A stretch of DNA of 54,597 nt from Alphaproteobacteria bacterium (GCA_021325215.1 JAJPHO010000125.1:1-54597); one strand, 5' to 3'. Numbered from the stretch's first letter, positions 38,089 through 46,325 are shown. The notes: generated by a model from the sequence alone, not told the origin. Program-made: numbers and translations.

Positions 38089-38394
38089 ATGACCAAGTTC
38101 TTCAACATGACTTTCGCCGCCGCTTTCCTGTCCGCCTCGGCCCTGGCTGCTCCCGCCGCTTTCGCCCAGGACAAGGCCGCCGACCAGACCGAGACCGCCG
38201 CGGTGCAGTCCGCCATCGACCAGGACCTCAGCCTGCGCGGCGAGACCGTGACGGTGCAGACCATCGACGGCGTCGTCTATCTGCATGGCTCGGTCGACAG
38301 CGCCGCCGCCGCCGACCGCGCCGAAGCGATCGCCCGCTCGGTTGCCTCGACCGGCAAGATCGTCGACACCCTGGGCGACAGCAGCAATTCGTAA
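38089..38394 (+). CDS. BON-domain periplasmic protein, copy 2 (101 aa)
   Basis: Paralogue of the BON protein at 36642, identical from residue 10 to the end. The conserved block extends upstream through TGTCGAACTTCC to about base 38031, covering leader, hairpin and ribosome-binding site, so expression signals were copied as well. The sequence further upstream and downstream differs from copy 1. A GC-rich hairpin follows the stop. Retention of two nearly identical mature proteins suggests a dosage benefit or recent gene conversion. Confidence 0.87.
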   Translation: MTKFFNMTFAAAFLSASALAAPAAFAQDKAADQTETAAVQSAIDQDLSLRGETVTVQTIDGVVYLHGSVDSAAAADRAEAIARSVASTGKIVDTLGDSSNS

Positions 38395-38416
38395 ATCACC
38401 CCCGATCCGTACCGTG

Positions 38417-38446
38417 CGCCGCCGGAAAGACAGCAAACCGGCGGCG
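38417..38446 (+). terminator. Possible terminator hairpin after BON copy 2
   Basis: CGCCGCCGG (38417-38425) pairs perfectly with CCGGCGGCG (38438-38446) around a 12-nt purine-rich loop. The tail is GTTCGG rather than poly-T, so it is a weak intrinsic terminator at best, though its place between convergent genes fits. Confidence 0.4.
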
Positions 38447-38461
38447 TTCGGACGGAGCGGA

Positions 38462-38974
38462 TCACGCGCCTTTGTGATGAGCGAAGGCGATCCTCTCCAG
38501 CAGCCCCATCAGCAGGGCCGACGCCACGAAGGTCAGATGCATGACGACCAGCCACAGCAGCTTGTCGTCGGGCATATCCTCGGCGTTCATGAAGGCCTTC
38601 AGCAGATTGATCGAGGAAATGGCGACGATCGACGCCGCCACTTTCAGCTTCAGCGTGCCGGAATCGAGCTTGCCGACCCAGGTCAGCGTCTCTTCCTGCT
38701 CTTCCTCGGGCACATCGATGCGCGAGACGAAATTCTCGTAGCCCGAGATGATCACCATCACCAGCAGATTGGCCACCAGCACCAGATCGACCAGCGACAG
38801 CGCGGTCAGCACCAGATCGGTCTCGCGCATCTCGATCAGGTTTGCAGCCGAGTGCCAGACCTCCTGAAAGAATTTGATGACGAACCCGACCAGCAAAAGG
38901 GTGAGGCCGGCATAAAGCGGGGCCTGAATCCAGCGGCTGGCGAAGAGGAAGCGTTCTAAGGGGCGTTCGAGCAT
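38462..38974 (-). CDS. YqhA/UPF0114 family membrane protein (170 aa)
   Basis: Inner-membrane protein of unknown function. It begins MLERPLERFLFASRWIQAPLYAGL, the family hallmark, and has about four hydrophobic helices: PLYAGLTLLLVGFVIKFF, VLTALSLVDLVLVANLLVMV, LKVAASIVAISSINLLKAF and LWLVVMHLTFVASALLMGLL. An acidic loop (DVPEEEQEETLTW) lies between helices 2 and 3. The length is the family norm. It is monocistronic, convergent with BON copy 2. No neighbour suggests its role. Confidence 0.9.
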   Translation of the reverse strand: MLERPLERFLFASRWIQAPLYAGLTLLLVGFVIKFFQEVWHSAANLIEMRETDLVLTALSLVDLVLVANLLVMVIISGYENFVSRIDVPEEEQEETLTWVGKLDSGTLKLKVAASIVAISSINLLKAFMNAEDMPDDKLLWLVVMHLTFVASALLMGLLERIAFAHHKGA

Positions 38975-39048
38975 GGTGGGGATAGCGTAAACTATTGCGT
39001 CCGCTTTCCAAGAGATGCTCGCAGATAATTGCGCTTGTGCGGAAGCCT

Positions 39049-39122
39049 TGGAGCGGGTGAAGGGAATCGAACCCTCGTCGTAAGCTTGGGAAGCTTCTGC
39101 TCTACCATTGAGCTACACCCGC
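39049..39122 (-). tRNA. tRNA-Gly (anticodon CCC)
   Basis: On the minus strand the 7-bp acceptor stem GCGGGTG (39122-39116) pairs with CACCCGC (39059-39053), followed by discriminator T and an encoded CCA (39051-39049). The D-arm is GCTC-AATGGTA-GAGC, the anticodon loop TTCCCAA gives CCC (decoding GGG), and the T-arm contains GGTTCGATT. The anticodon stem has one mismatch at its outer pair. It is a single tRNA downstream of the sorAB-like genes. Confidence 0.95.
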
Positions 39123-39131
39123 GCGCAGAGG

Positions 39132-39158
39132 CGACCACCCGGTTATAGGGGGTGGTCG
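39132..39158 (-). terminator. Hairpin between sorB-like gene and tRNA
   Basis: CGACCACCC (39132-39140) and GGGTGGTCG (39150-39158) form a perfect 9-bp stem with a 9-nt loop. It lies after the cytochrome gene stop (39182) and ten bases before the tRNA 5' end (39122). No poly-T follows, so it may be a weak terminator or a processing signal for the tRNA. Confidence 0.35.
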
Positions 39159-39181
39159 TCCGGCTGGCAAGCGCTACGAGG

Positions 39182-39502
39182 TTACGATCCGTTGCCCCGC
39201 ACTTTGCTCAGATACTCGACGATGGCGGGGATGTCCTGCTCGTCCACCGAGGCCTTGTAGACCTTCATCATCTTGCCGACCTCCGCCTGCCAGGCCGCGC
39301 GGCTGAGCGCGGGCTGTGCCAGCACCATCTCGGCGGAATGACAGGCCGTGCAATTGGCGTTGATCGCGTCGGAGCCGTCGCCGGTGAAATAAGGGCCGGG
39401 GTTCGACAGGTCGATCTTCACGGATTTGGGAGCTTCGGCGGCGAGCGCGGCGATCGAGCCGAAGGCGAGGAGCGCCGTGAGCGAAAAAGCGAGCTTCTTC
39501 AT
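39182..39502 (-). CDS. c-type cytochrome, probable SorB-like electron acceptor (106 aa)
   Basis: Exported monohaem cytochrome c. The signal peptide is KKLAFSLTALLAFGSIAALA, the haem site is NCTACHSAE and the distal ligand is probably a Met in KMMKVYKA. Its start shares one base with the stop of the sulfite dehydrogenase-like gene (TGATG), so the pair is translationally coupled. It should accept electrons from the molybdenum subunit and pass them to the respiratory chain. A much longer in-frame extension upstream overlaps the neighbouring gene and was rejected in favour of the signal peptide start. Confidence 0.88.
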   Translation of the reverse strand: MKKLAFSLTALLAFGSIAALAAEAPKSVKIDLSNPGPYFTGDGSDAINANCTACHSAEMVLAQPALSRAAWQAEVGKMMKVYKASVDEQDIPAIVEYLSKVRGNGS

Positions 39503-40719
39503 CAAACAGCCTCCACCGGCGTCGCTTCGATCACGCTGCGCATATAGCCCGACGGGTTCCAATTGGGCTGGTCCGGCTGGGTTTCGCCCCTGGTGTTGGT
39601 ACAGCGCACTTTGAGGGTGTGCGCGCCTGGGCCGGGCAGGGTGAAATCGGCCTCCCAGCGGCGGAAGCCATAGGTTCCTTCGTCCTTGCCCAGTTTCGCG
39701 GTCTGCCAGCTTTTGCCGTCGTCGGTCGAGAAGTCGACCTCTTTCACGCCGCTGTCGCCGCCGAAGGCGATCCCGCGCGCTTTGACGGGCGCAGTCGCGG
39801 CGATCCTGCTCTGGGCGGGGATGTTGGTGATGAAGCTGCGCGGCAGCATCCTGCTGATCGGCACCACCGGCACGTCCTTTTCGTCCGGCCGCATGGTGGC
39901 GAAAGACCGGTCGGGGATCTTGTAAGCGGTCTTCATCCAGAAATTCTCGTCCTCTTTGTCGAGAACCTCGATGTCGTTCAGCATCTTGACCCAATAGGTC
40001 GCGTACCAGCCCGGCACCACCAGCCTGAGCGGAAAACCGTTCAGAAGCGGGAGAGGCCGGCCGTTCATGGCATAGGCCACCATCACCTCGCCGTCGCGGG
40101 CATGGTCGATGGTCAGCGACTTCATGAAATCCGGCCCGTCGGGGCTGGTCGGCTGGTCAAGGCCGTTGAATCGCACCTGCCGGGCGCCCGGTTTGACGCC
40201 GGCATGGTCGAGCAGATCCTTGAGGCGCACACCGGTCCAGCGGGCATTACCCATCGCGCCATTGCCCCATTCGCCGCCCGGAACCCGCGGCGCGAAGAAT
40301 CCGCGGCTGTTGCCGGAACATTGATTGACCGCGGCGATCTCGAAGCGGGGCAGGGCCATCAGCTCCCTGAGGCTGAGCGACAAGGTCTTGCCGGTGTGGC
40401 CGCGCACCGTCAGGCGGAAGGCTTCGGCGTCGACGCTGTCGGGAATGTCGGCCCAATGCCAGCGCACATAGAATTTATCGTTGGGGGTGAAGACGCCCTC
40501 GTCGAACACGCTCATCGGCGTTTCCAGCAAAGGCGCGCGGGTGCGCTGCAGGATCAGCCCCTCGCTCTTCTGGCCGAACTCGCCGGCCTTGGTCAGGGTG
40601 TGCACACCGTTGCCGCCGGGCAGGCCGAGATCGATGGAGGATTGGGCCCGGGCGAGCTTGGGGAGCGTCGCGGCGGCGGAGGCGGTGAGCAGGAAACGGC
40701 GTCGATTTAAGCTGTACAT
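39502..40719 (-). CDS. SorA-like sulfite dehydrogenase, molybdopterin subunit (405 aa)
   Basis: Sulfite oxidase family enzyme exported folded through the Tat pathway: the twin-arginine motif is in SLNRRRFLLTASAAATLPKLARA. The molybdenum-ligating cysteine is in AAVNQCSGNSRGFF. The pterin-binding region includes GGEWGNGAMGNARWTGVRLKD and NGFPLRLVVPGWYATYWVKML, and the C-terminal Ig-like dimerisation domain contains GDSGVKEVDFSTDDGKSW. ATG 40719 with GGGGA upstream is preferred over ATG 40791, which would hide the Tat signal and run into the metZ promoter. With the cytochrome it forms a SorAB-type sulfite:cytochrome c oxidoreductase. Confidence 0.9.
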   Translation of the reverse strand: MYSLNRRRFLLTASAAATLPKLARAQSSIDLGLPGGNGVHTLTKAGEFGQKSEGLILQRTRAPLLETPMSVFDEGVFTPNDKFYVRWHWADIPDSVDAEAFRLTVRGHTGKTLSLSLRELMALPRFEIAAVNQCSGNSRGFFAPRVPGGEWGNGAMGNARWTGVRLKDLLDHAGVKPGARQVRFNGLDQPTSPDGPDFMKSLTIDHARDGEVMVAYAMNGRPLPLLNGFPLRLVVPGWYATYWVKMLNDIEVLDKEDENFWMKTAYKIPDRSFATMRPDEKDVPVVPISRMLPRSFITNIPAQSRIAATAPVKARGIAFGGDSGVKEVDFSTDDGKSWQTAKLGKDEGTYGFRRWEADFTLPGPGAHTLKVRCTNTRGETQPDQPNWNPSGYMRSVIEATPVEAV

Positions 40720-40758
40720 CGCATTTCCCCATGATTTTCGTGGAGAATAGCGCAAGGC

Positions 40759-40787
40759 TTGACCCCGCGCCAGGGCTCGGCTATCTG
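40759..40787 (+). promoter_or_regulatory. Predicted sigma-70 type promoter for metZ
   Basis: TTGACC (40759-40764) and TATCTG (40782-40787) are 17 nt apart. The start would fall near 40794, exactly at the beginning of the riboswitch aptamer. It lies upstream of and divergent to the sorA-like gene. Confidence 0.65.
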
Positions 40788-40794
40788 TCAATTC

Positions 40795-40847
40795 TCGTGG
40801 TGATTTGGCGACCAGCTTGCGGCCACGTAAAACAAGCGGCTAAAGGG
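40795..40847 (+). promoter_or_regulatory. SAM-II riboswitch
   Basis: The sequence matches the SAM-II (metA element) consensus found upstream of methionine genes in alphaproteobacteria. CGTGG (40796-40800) pairs with CCACG (40823-40827) as P1, followed by the invariant TGATTTGG. GCTTG (40815-40819) pairs with CAAGC (40833-40837), making the H-type pseudoknot, and the conserved GCTAAAGGG closes it. Binding of S-adenosylmethionine should lower metZ expression. It begins at the predicted transcription start and is followed by a terminator. Confidence 0.9.
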
Positions 40848-40860
40848 TCTCGCGCTGAAC

Positions 40861-40896
40861 AAAGCCCTGACCTCTGTCTGGTTAGGGCTTTTTTGT
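40861..40896 (+). terminator. Intrinsic terminator between riboswitch and metZ
   Basis: AAAGCCCTGACC (40861-40872) pairs with GGTTAGGGCTTT (one G-T pair), separated by a 7-nt loop and running into TTTTTTG. It ends only about 12 bases before the metZ start codon, leaving room for just the ribosome-binding site GGAG. This points to transcription attenuation under control of the aptamer. Confidence 0.8.
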
Positions 40897-40908
40897 TGGA
40901 GTAGCGCG

Positions 40909-42102
40909 ATGGGCAAGAGCAAGGACAAGGACAAGAAGCAGCAATGGCGCCTGGCGACCAGCCTGGTGCGCGGCGGCCAGACCCGCAGCAGCCATTGCGA
41001 GACCAGCGAGGCGCTGTATCTCAGCTCGGGCTATGTCTATGACAGCGCCCTGGAGGCCGAGCAGAGCTTCGACGGCACGCTCGACCGCTTCGTCTATTCC
41101 CGCTTCGCCAATCCCACCGTCGCCATGTTCGAAGAGCGTCTGCGCCAAATCGAAGGCGCCGAGGCCTGCCGCGCCACCGCCAGCGGCATGGCCGCCGTCG
41201 CCGCGGCGCTGCTTTGTTCCTTCCGCGCCGGCCAGCGCGTGGTGGCCTCGCGCGCTTTGTTCGGCTCCTGCTCGTGGATCTTGAGCGACCTGCTGCCGCG
41301 CTACGGCGCCAAGGTCGAGCTGGTCGACGGCACCAATCTGGCCGCCTGGGAGCGCGCTTTGGCCACCCCGGCCGCGCTGGTGTTCGTGGAAACCCCGTCG
41401 AACCCGACCCTCGAACTGATCGACCTCAAGGCGGTCGCCAAGCTGACCCACAAGGCCGGCGGCCTGCTGGTGGTCGACAATGTGTTCGCAACACCGCTGC
41501 TGCAAAAGCCGATGGAGCTGGGCGCCGACATCGTCGTCTATTCCGCCACTAAGCATATCGACGGACAGGGCCGTGTTCTCGGCGGCGCCATCCTGTGCTC
41601 GAAGCAGTTCATGACCGACCATCTCGGCCCCTATCTGCGCCATACCGGCCCGGCCCTGTCGCCTTTCAATGCCTGGGTGCTGCTGAAGGGGTTGGAGACG
41701 CTGGAGCTGCGTGTCACCCGCCATGTCGAGAATGCCGGCCGCATCGCCGAATTCCTCGAAGGCCACGACAAGATCGCGCGGGTCGTCTATCCCGGGCTGA
41801 AGAGCCATCCGCAGCATAAACTCGCCAAGAAGCAGATGGCCGGCGGCGGCACCATCGTCGCGTTCGAGCCCAAGGGCGGCAAGAAGGCGGCCTTCGCGCT
41901 GCTGGACAAGCTGCAGCTGATCGACATCTCGAACAATCTGGGCGACGCCAAAAGCCTGATCACCCATCCCTGGACCACCACCCACGCCAGCCGTCCGGCG
42001 GAGGAGAAGCTGGCCATGGGCATCACCGAGGGGCTGGTGCGCCTGTCGGTCGGGCTGGAGGACGCGGAAGATCTGATTGCGGACCTGACCCAGGCCCTAT
42101 AA
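40909..42102 (+). CDS. metZ: O-succinylhomoserine sulfhydrylase (397 aa)
   Basis: PLP-dependent Cys/Met-metabolism enzyme that makes homocysteine from O-succinylhomoserine and sulfide. Features: WRLATSLVRGGQTRSSHCETSEAL, EALYLSSGYVYDSA, the PLP-phosphate site ATASGMAAVAAAL, FVETPSNPTLELIDL, and the Schiff-base lysine in VVYSATKHIDGQGRVLGG. A lysine-rich N-terminus (GKSKDKDKKQQ) precedes the family sequence. Control by SAM-II agrees with a methionine role. MetZ, cystathionine gamma-synthase and related enzymes are hard to separate by motif; the start, the block order and the adjacent apaG favour MetZ. Confidence 0.92.
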   Translation: MGKSKDKDKKQQWRLATSLVRGGQTRSSHCETSEALYLSSGYVYDSALEAEQSFDGTLDRFVYSRFANPTVAMFEERLRQIEGAEACRATASGMAAVAAALLCSFRAGQRVVASRALFGSCSWILSDLLPRYGAKVELVDGTNLAAWERALATPAALVFVETPSNPTLELIDLKAVAKLTHKAGGLLVVDNVFATPLLQKPMELGADIVVYSATKHIDGQGRVLGGAILCSKQFMTDHLGPYLRHTGPALSPFNAWVLLKGLETLELRVTRHVENAGRIAEFLEGHDKIARVVYPGLKSHPQHKLAKKQMAGGGTIVAFEPKGGKKAAFALLDKLQLIDISNNLGDAKSLITHPWTTTHASRPAEEKLAMGITEGLVRLSVGLEDAEDLIADLTQAL

Positions 42103-42175
42103 TTGTCCGCCCTTGCATCTTTCTGTTAGGCTCCCATTTCAAAATGCAACGCCGCTGGACGGCACAGAGGATTCC

Positions 42176-42619
42176 ATGAGCAAGGAAATCGGTCACGAAG
42201 GCGATGGGCATTGGCGCTCCGGCGCTACCTATTCGCAGACGACACGGTCGCTGACCGTGACGGTCGAGCCGACCTTCCTCGAGGACCAGTCTTCGCCCGC
42301 CGACAGCCAATATGTCTGGGCCTATCGCGTCCGTATCGAGAATAACGGCATCCATACCGTGCAGCTGCTGCGCCGCCATTGGCGCATCACCGACGCGCTG
42401 GGCCGCATGCACGAGGTCAAAGGTCCGGGCGTGGTGGGCGAACAACCGGTTCTGCGGCCGGGCGACGCCTATGAATATACCAGCGGCACCCCCCTCACCA
42501 CGCCGTCCGGCATCATGTCGGGCAGCTATCAGATGGAAGACGAGACCGGCGAACATTTCGATATCGTCGTTCCCGCCTTTTCACTGGACAGCCCGCATCA
42601 GCCGCGGCGCATCAACTGA
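42176..42619 (+). CDS. apaG: ApaG domain protein (147 aa)
   Basis: Fibronectin-type-III-like ApaG fold: VTVEPTFLEDQSSPADSQYVWAYRVRIEN is followed by VQLLRRHWRITDALGRMHEVKGPGVVGEQPVLRPG and SGTPLTTPSGIMSGSYQM, the family's most conserved stretches. It is about 20 residues longer than the Escherichia coli protein at the N-terminus. ATG 42176 has AGAGG in front. It follows metZ by 73 bases. ApaG is linked to cation resistance in enterics, but its molecular function is unsettled. Confidence 0.92.
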   Translation: MSKEIGHEGDGHWRSGATYSQTTRSLTVTVEPTFLEDQSSPADSQYVWAYRVRIENNGIHTVQLLRRHWRITDALGRMHEVKGPGVVGEQPVLRPGDAYEYTSGTPLTTPSGIMSGSYQMEDETGEHFDIVVPAFSLDSPHQPRRIN

Positions 42620-42634
42620 CGGAGTGATCCGATT

Positions 42635-43237
42635 ATGACCAACCCATCCCGGCCCACCCGTGAAGAGGCCGAGGAAGCCGTCCGTACTTTGCTGCGCTGG
42701 GCGGGCGACGATCCGGCCCGCGAAGGCCTGCTCGGCACCCCCGACCGCGTCGTGCGGTCCTATGAGGAATTCTTCGCCGGCTATCACGAAGATCCGGTCG
42801 AGCTGCTGAAGCGCACCTTCGAAGAGACCGACGGCTATGACGAGATGGTGCTGCTGCGCGACATCCGTCTGGAAAGCCACTGCGAACATCACATGGTGCC
42901 GATCATCGGCAAGGCCCATGTCGCCTATCTGCCGGGCAACCGCGTGGTCGGCATCTCGAAGCTGGCCCGGGTGGTCGAGGTCTATTCCAAGCGCCTGCAG
43001 ATCCAGGAAAAGCTGACCGCCCAGATCGCCAACACCCTGCAGGAAGTGCTCAATCCGCGCGGCGTCGGCGTGGTGATCGAGGCCGCCCATCAATGCATGA
43101 CCACGCGCGGCGTCAAGAAGGCCGGCGTGACCATGGTGACCAGCCGCATGCTGGGCGCCTTCCGCGACGATTCCTCGACGCGGCGCGAGTTCATGGCGCT
43201 GATCAGCAGCAACGCGACACAGCTGGCCAACCATTAA
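42635..43237 (+). CDS. folE: GTP cyclohydrolase I (200 aa)
   Basis: Converts GTP to 7,8-dihydroneopterin triphosphate, first step of folate (and pterin) synthesis. The zinc and catalytic residues are in [23 protein letters not shown] and [15 protein letters not shown]; substrate contacts include [13 protein letters not shown]. The length is typical of the type I enzyme. It lies 15 bases after apaG, probably in the same transcription unit. Confidence 0.95.
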   Translation: MTNPSRPTREEAEEAVRTLLRWAGDDPAREGLLGTPDRVVRSYEEFFAGYHEDPVELLKRTFEETDGYDEMVLLRDIRLESHCEHHMVPIIGKAHVAYLPGNRVVGISKLARVVEVYSKRLQIQEKLTAQIANTLQEVLNPRGVGVVIEAAHQCMTTRGVKKAGVTMVTSRMLGAFRDDSSTRREFMALISSNATQLANH

Positions 43238-43355
43238 AGTATGCGGCGCCTGCGCTCCGCTCCGGCGGGGCTCAGGCGCCTCTCGGGCTGAATGTCGCTG
43301 GACAGCACCCCCCATTCCAGGCCAAACAAGTCTGATGCGGGGTTTGGGGGAAAGC

Positions 43356-44804
43356 GTGTTCGACATACGTCCGGTCCTGTTCGCCAACGGGCTGCTGCTG
43401 GTGGTCATGGCCGCCTTCATGGGCGTTCCGCTGGCGGTGGACCTGCTGAGCCACGGCACCGAGGCGCCGGCCTTCGCGGCCGGGCTGGCGATCACCGGTT
43501 TCTTCGGCGCCGCCTTGGCGCTGAGCAGCCGCGGGCCCGGCCATTTCGGCATGGGCACGCGCCAGGCCTTTCTGTTCGCCGCCAGCGGCACCGCGCTCGC
43601 CGCTTTCTTCTGCGCCCTGCCGCTGGTGCTGGGCTCGCGCCACCTGTCCTATACCGACGCGGTGTTCGAAGCGGTCTCGGGCATCACCACCACCGGCGCC
43701 ACGGTGATGACCGGGCTCGACCATGCTCCGGCGGCGCTGCTGTTGTGGCGGGCGCTGCTGCAATGGGTGGGCGGCGCCGGGCTGATCGTCGCCGCGCTGG
43801 CGCTGCTGCCGGTGCTGCGCATCGGCGGCATGCAGATCTTCCGCGTCGAGACGACCGGCGCCGGCGCCAAGGCCGGGCCGCGCCTGCCGCGTCTGGCCGG
43901 GCGCCTGCTGGCCATCTATTGCGGCCTTACCTTCGTGATGGCGGTGGCGCTGCGCTTTGCCGGCATGACCACGCTGGAAGCGGTCTGCCATGCCATGTCC
44001 GGCCTGTCGACCGGCGGCTTCTCGACCTCCGACCGTTCGCTCGCCGCCTTCGGCGACGCGGCGCGCTGGGTCTGCGCCATCGGCATGCTGCTGGGCGGCT
44101 GCAATATCTCGCTGTTCACCAGCCGCTGGCGCGGCAAGCGCTGGCGCATCCTGCGCGATACCCAGGTGCGCTGGTATCTCGCCACCATACTGGGTTTCTC
44201 GCTGGCGCTGACCTTCTGGTATTGGGCGATCGACGGCAAGCATCCGCTGGCCGCCTTCCAGCATGCCGGCTTCCAGGCGGTCTCGATCATCAGCACCACC
44301 GGTTTCCGCCTGTCCGACGATCAGGGCTGGGGCGGCTTTCCCCAGGTGGCGATGTTCGTGATGCTGTTCATCGGCGGCTGCACCGGCTCGGCCGCCGGCG
44401 GCATCAAGATCTTCCGCTACGAGGTCCTGTTCGCCGTGTCGCGCCTGCATGTGGTCCGCATGCTCTATCCGCACGGCGTCTTTTCGGTCAGCTTCAACCG
44501 TCTGCAATTGCCCGAGGCCGTGCTGCGCTCGGTGCTGGGCTTCTTCATGCTCTATTTCAGCTGCTTCGCAGCCCTGGCCATCGGGCTGGCGGCGGTCGGG
44601 CTCGATCCGCTGTCCTCGCTGACGGCGGCGGCGTCGGCGATCGGCAATGTCGGGCGCGGCATCGGGCCGGTGATCGGCACGGCGGGCGGCTATGCCATGC
44701 TGCCGGTGGCGGCGAAATGGCTGCTGAGCGTCGGCATGCTGGCCGGCCGCCTGGAACTGGTGCCGCTGCTGCTGCCGTTCTTCCCCGGTTTCTGGAAGCA
44801 TTGA
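43356..44804 (+). CDS. trkH: TrkH family potassium uptake protein 1 (482 aa)
   Basis: Membrane pore subunit for K+ uptake. Four P-loop repeats, each with the filter glycine, are visible: EAVSGITTTGATV, MSGLSTGGFSTSD, ISTTGFRLSDD and ASAIGNVGRGIG, together with GCTGSAAGGIKIFR. The start is GTG 43356 (GGGGGA five bases upstream), giving MFDIRPVL, which aligns with MVDLRPVL of the adjacent paralogue; ATG 43335 is the alternative. It needs a TrkA partner, not present here. One base separates it from the second trkH. Confidence 0.92.
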   Translation: MFDIRPVLFANGLLLVVMAAFMGVPLAVDLLSHGTEAPAFAAGLAITGFFGAALALSSRGPGHFGMGTRQAFLFAASGTALAAFFCALPLVLGSRHLSYTDAVFEAVSGITTTGATVMTGLDHAPAALLLWRALLQWVGGAGLIVAALALLPVLRIGGMQIFRVETTGAGAKAGPRLPRLAGRLLAIYCGLTFVMAVALRFAGMTTLEAVCHAMSGLSTGGFSTSDRSLAAFGDAARWVCAIGMLLGGCNISLFTSRWRGKRWRILRDTQVRWYLATILGFSLALTFWYWAIDGKHPLAAFQHAGFQAVSIISTTGFRLSDDQGWGGFPQVAMFVMLFIGGCTGSAAGGIKIFRYEVLFAVSRLHVVRMLYPHGVFSVSFNRLQLPEAVLRSVLGFFMLYFSCFAALAIGLAAVGLDPLSSLTAAASAIGNVGRGIGPVIGTAGGYAMLPVAAKWLLSVGMLAGRLELVPLLLPFFPGFWKH

Positions 44805-44805
44805 G

Positions 44806-46257
44806 ATGGTCGATCTGCGTCCCGTCCTGTGGGGTGTCGGGCTGCTGCTGGCGGCGTTCGCGCCGATGATGGCGCTGCCCGGCCTGGCCGACTGGCTGGG
44901 CGGTGGGCCCGACGCGCCGGTCTTCTTCGCCTCGGCCGCCTTCTGTCTGTTCGCCGGTCTGGTCTTCGCTCTGGCCAATCTGGCGCAGCGCGACCGGGTC
45001 TTTTCGTCGCGGCAGGTCATTCTGCTGGCGGTGGCCGGCTGGGTGACGCTGGCGGCGGCCGGATCGGTGCCGTTCGCTTTCGGCCATCTGCATCTGGGTC
45101 CCGCCGATGCGGTGTTCGAAGCGACGGCGGGCATCACCGCCACCGGAAGCACCGTGCTGCGCCACCTGGACAGCGCCGCGCCGGGTGTCCTGCTGTGGCG
45201 CGCGCTGCTGCAATGGATGGGCGGCATCGGCATCCTGGCGGTCGCCACCACCGCTCTGCCGCAGCTCAATGTCGGCGGCATGCAGCTCTATCGGTTCGAG
45301 ACCGCCCGCCTCGACGACCGTCTGGCCCCCCGCGCGCTCCGCCTGCTGGCCGGCATCCTGTCGGTCTATGTCGGGCTGACCGTGATCCTGGCCGTCCTGC
45401 TGTGGGTGGCGGGGATGCAATGGTTCCCCTCGATCCTGCATGCGATGAGCACCATCTCCTGCGGCGGCTTCTCGACCTCGGACACCTCGGTCGGCCATTG
45501 GCACAATCCCGGTGTCGATTGGGTGATCCTGATCGGCATGCTGCTGGGCGGGGCGCCCTTCGTCGTGCATTGGCAGATCGTGCGGCGGCAATGGCGCCAG
45601 GTCGGGCGCAACAGCCAGCTCAAGGGCTATCTCACGGCGATCCTGCTGGCGTCGCTGGCCATCGCCGTCTGGCTGGTGTTCGAACGCAACGAAAAGCCGC
45701 TGCCGGCGCTGCGCCATTCGCTGTTCGCGGTGACCAGCGTGATGACCGGCACCGGCTATGCCACCCGCGATTGGAGCGTGTGGAGCGGGTTTCCCCTGGC
45801 GATGCTGTTCCTGCTGACCTTCGTCGGCGGCTGTGCCGGCTCGACCGCCGGCGGCATCAAGATGTTCCGCGTCCAGGTGCTGTTCGCCAATGCCCGGCTG
45901 CAATTCCGCCGCATGCTGCACCCGCATGCGGTGCTGGTGCCGCGCTTCGAGGGGCAGACCGTGTCCGAGGCGGCGGCCGAATCGGTGCTGGGCTTCCTGT
46001 TCGTCTATATCCTGACCTTCGCGCTGCTGGCCATGGCGCTGGCGCTAGTGGGGCTGGGCTTCACCGAGGCGCTGGGCGCGGCGGCCTCGGCGCTGGCCAA
46101 TCTGGGGCCGGCGATCAGCCCGGACCTGGGGCCGCTGTCCAGCTTCGCGCCGCTGCCCGACGCCGCCAAATGGCTGTTGTCGGCGGCCATGCTGTTCGGG
46201 CGGCTCGAATTGTTTCTGCTGTTGGCCTTGTTCAGCCGGGATTTCTGGCAGGATTGA
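44806..46257 (+). CDS. trkH: TrkH family potassium uptake protein 2 (483 aa)
   Basis: Tandem paralogue of the preceding gene with the same layout. Filter loops are FEATAGITATGSTV, MSTISCGGFSTSD, MTGTGYATRD and ASALANLGPAIS, and GCAGSTAGGIKMFR matches GCTGSAAGGIKIFR. The two proteins are clearly diverged outside the loops, so the duplication is old and the channels may differ in affinity or gating. The ATG lies one base after the previous stop. TrkH works as a homodimer; a heteromeric pair is possible but not shown. Confidence 0.92.
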   Translation: MVDLRPVLWGVGLLLAAFAPMMALPGLADWLGGGPDAPVFFASAAFCLFAGLVFALANLAQRDRVFSSRQVILLAVAGWVTLAAAGSVPFAFGHLHLGPADAVFEATAGITATGSTVLRHLDSAAPGVLLWRALLQWMGGIGILAVATTALPQLNVGGMQLYRFETARLDDRLAPRALRLLAGILSVYVGLTVILAVLLWVAGMQWFPSILHAMSTISCGGFSTSDTSVGHWHNPGVDWVILIGMLLGGAPFVVHWQIVRRQWRQVGRNSQLKGYLTAILLASLAIAVWLVFERNEKPLPALRHSLFAVTSVMTGTGYATRDWSVWSGFPLAMLFLLTFVGGCAGSTAGGIKMFRVQVLFANARLQFRRMLHPHAVLVPRFEGQTVSEAAAESVLGFLFVYILTFALLAMALALVGLGFTEALGAAASALANLGPAISPDLGPLSSFAPLPDAAKWLLSAAMLFGRLELFLLLALFSRDFWQD

Positions 46258-46325
46258 TGTAGATTAATGCAAAATAGTCCGATGCCGCGCACAAAGACGC
46301 GAAGCGCTTGTGAGAAGGGCAGTTG

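Noticed and set aside
39049-39158. tRNA-Gly as an integration site of a mobile element
   Set aside because: No integrase gene and no repeated fragment of the tRNA 3' end were seen in the window.
39182-39994. A 270-residue version of the cytochrome gene starting at 39994
   Set aside because: Its first 160 residues run out of frame through the sulfite dehydrogenase gene; the start at 39502 gives a proper signal peptide and a coupled TGATG junction.
43272-45281. A 669-residue minus-strand open frame across both trkH genes
   Set aside because: The TrkH P-loops are conserved on the plus strand in both genes; the antisense product has no family features and spans two unrelated starts.
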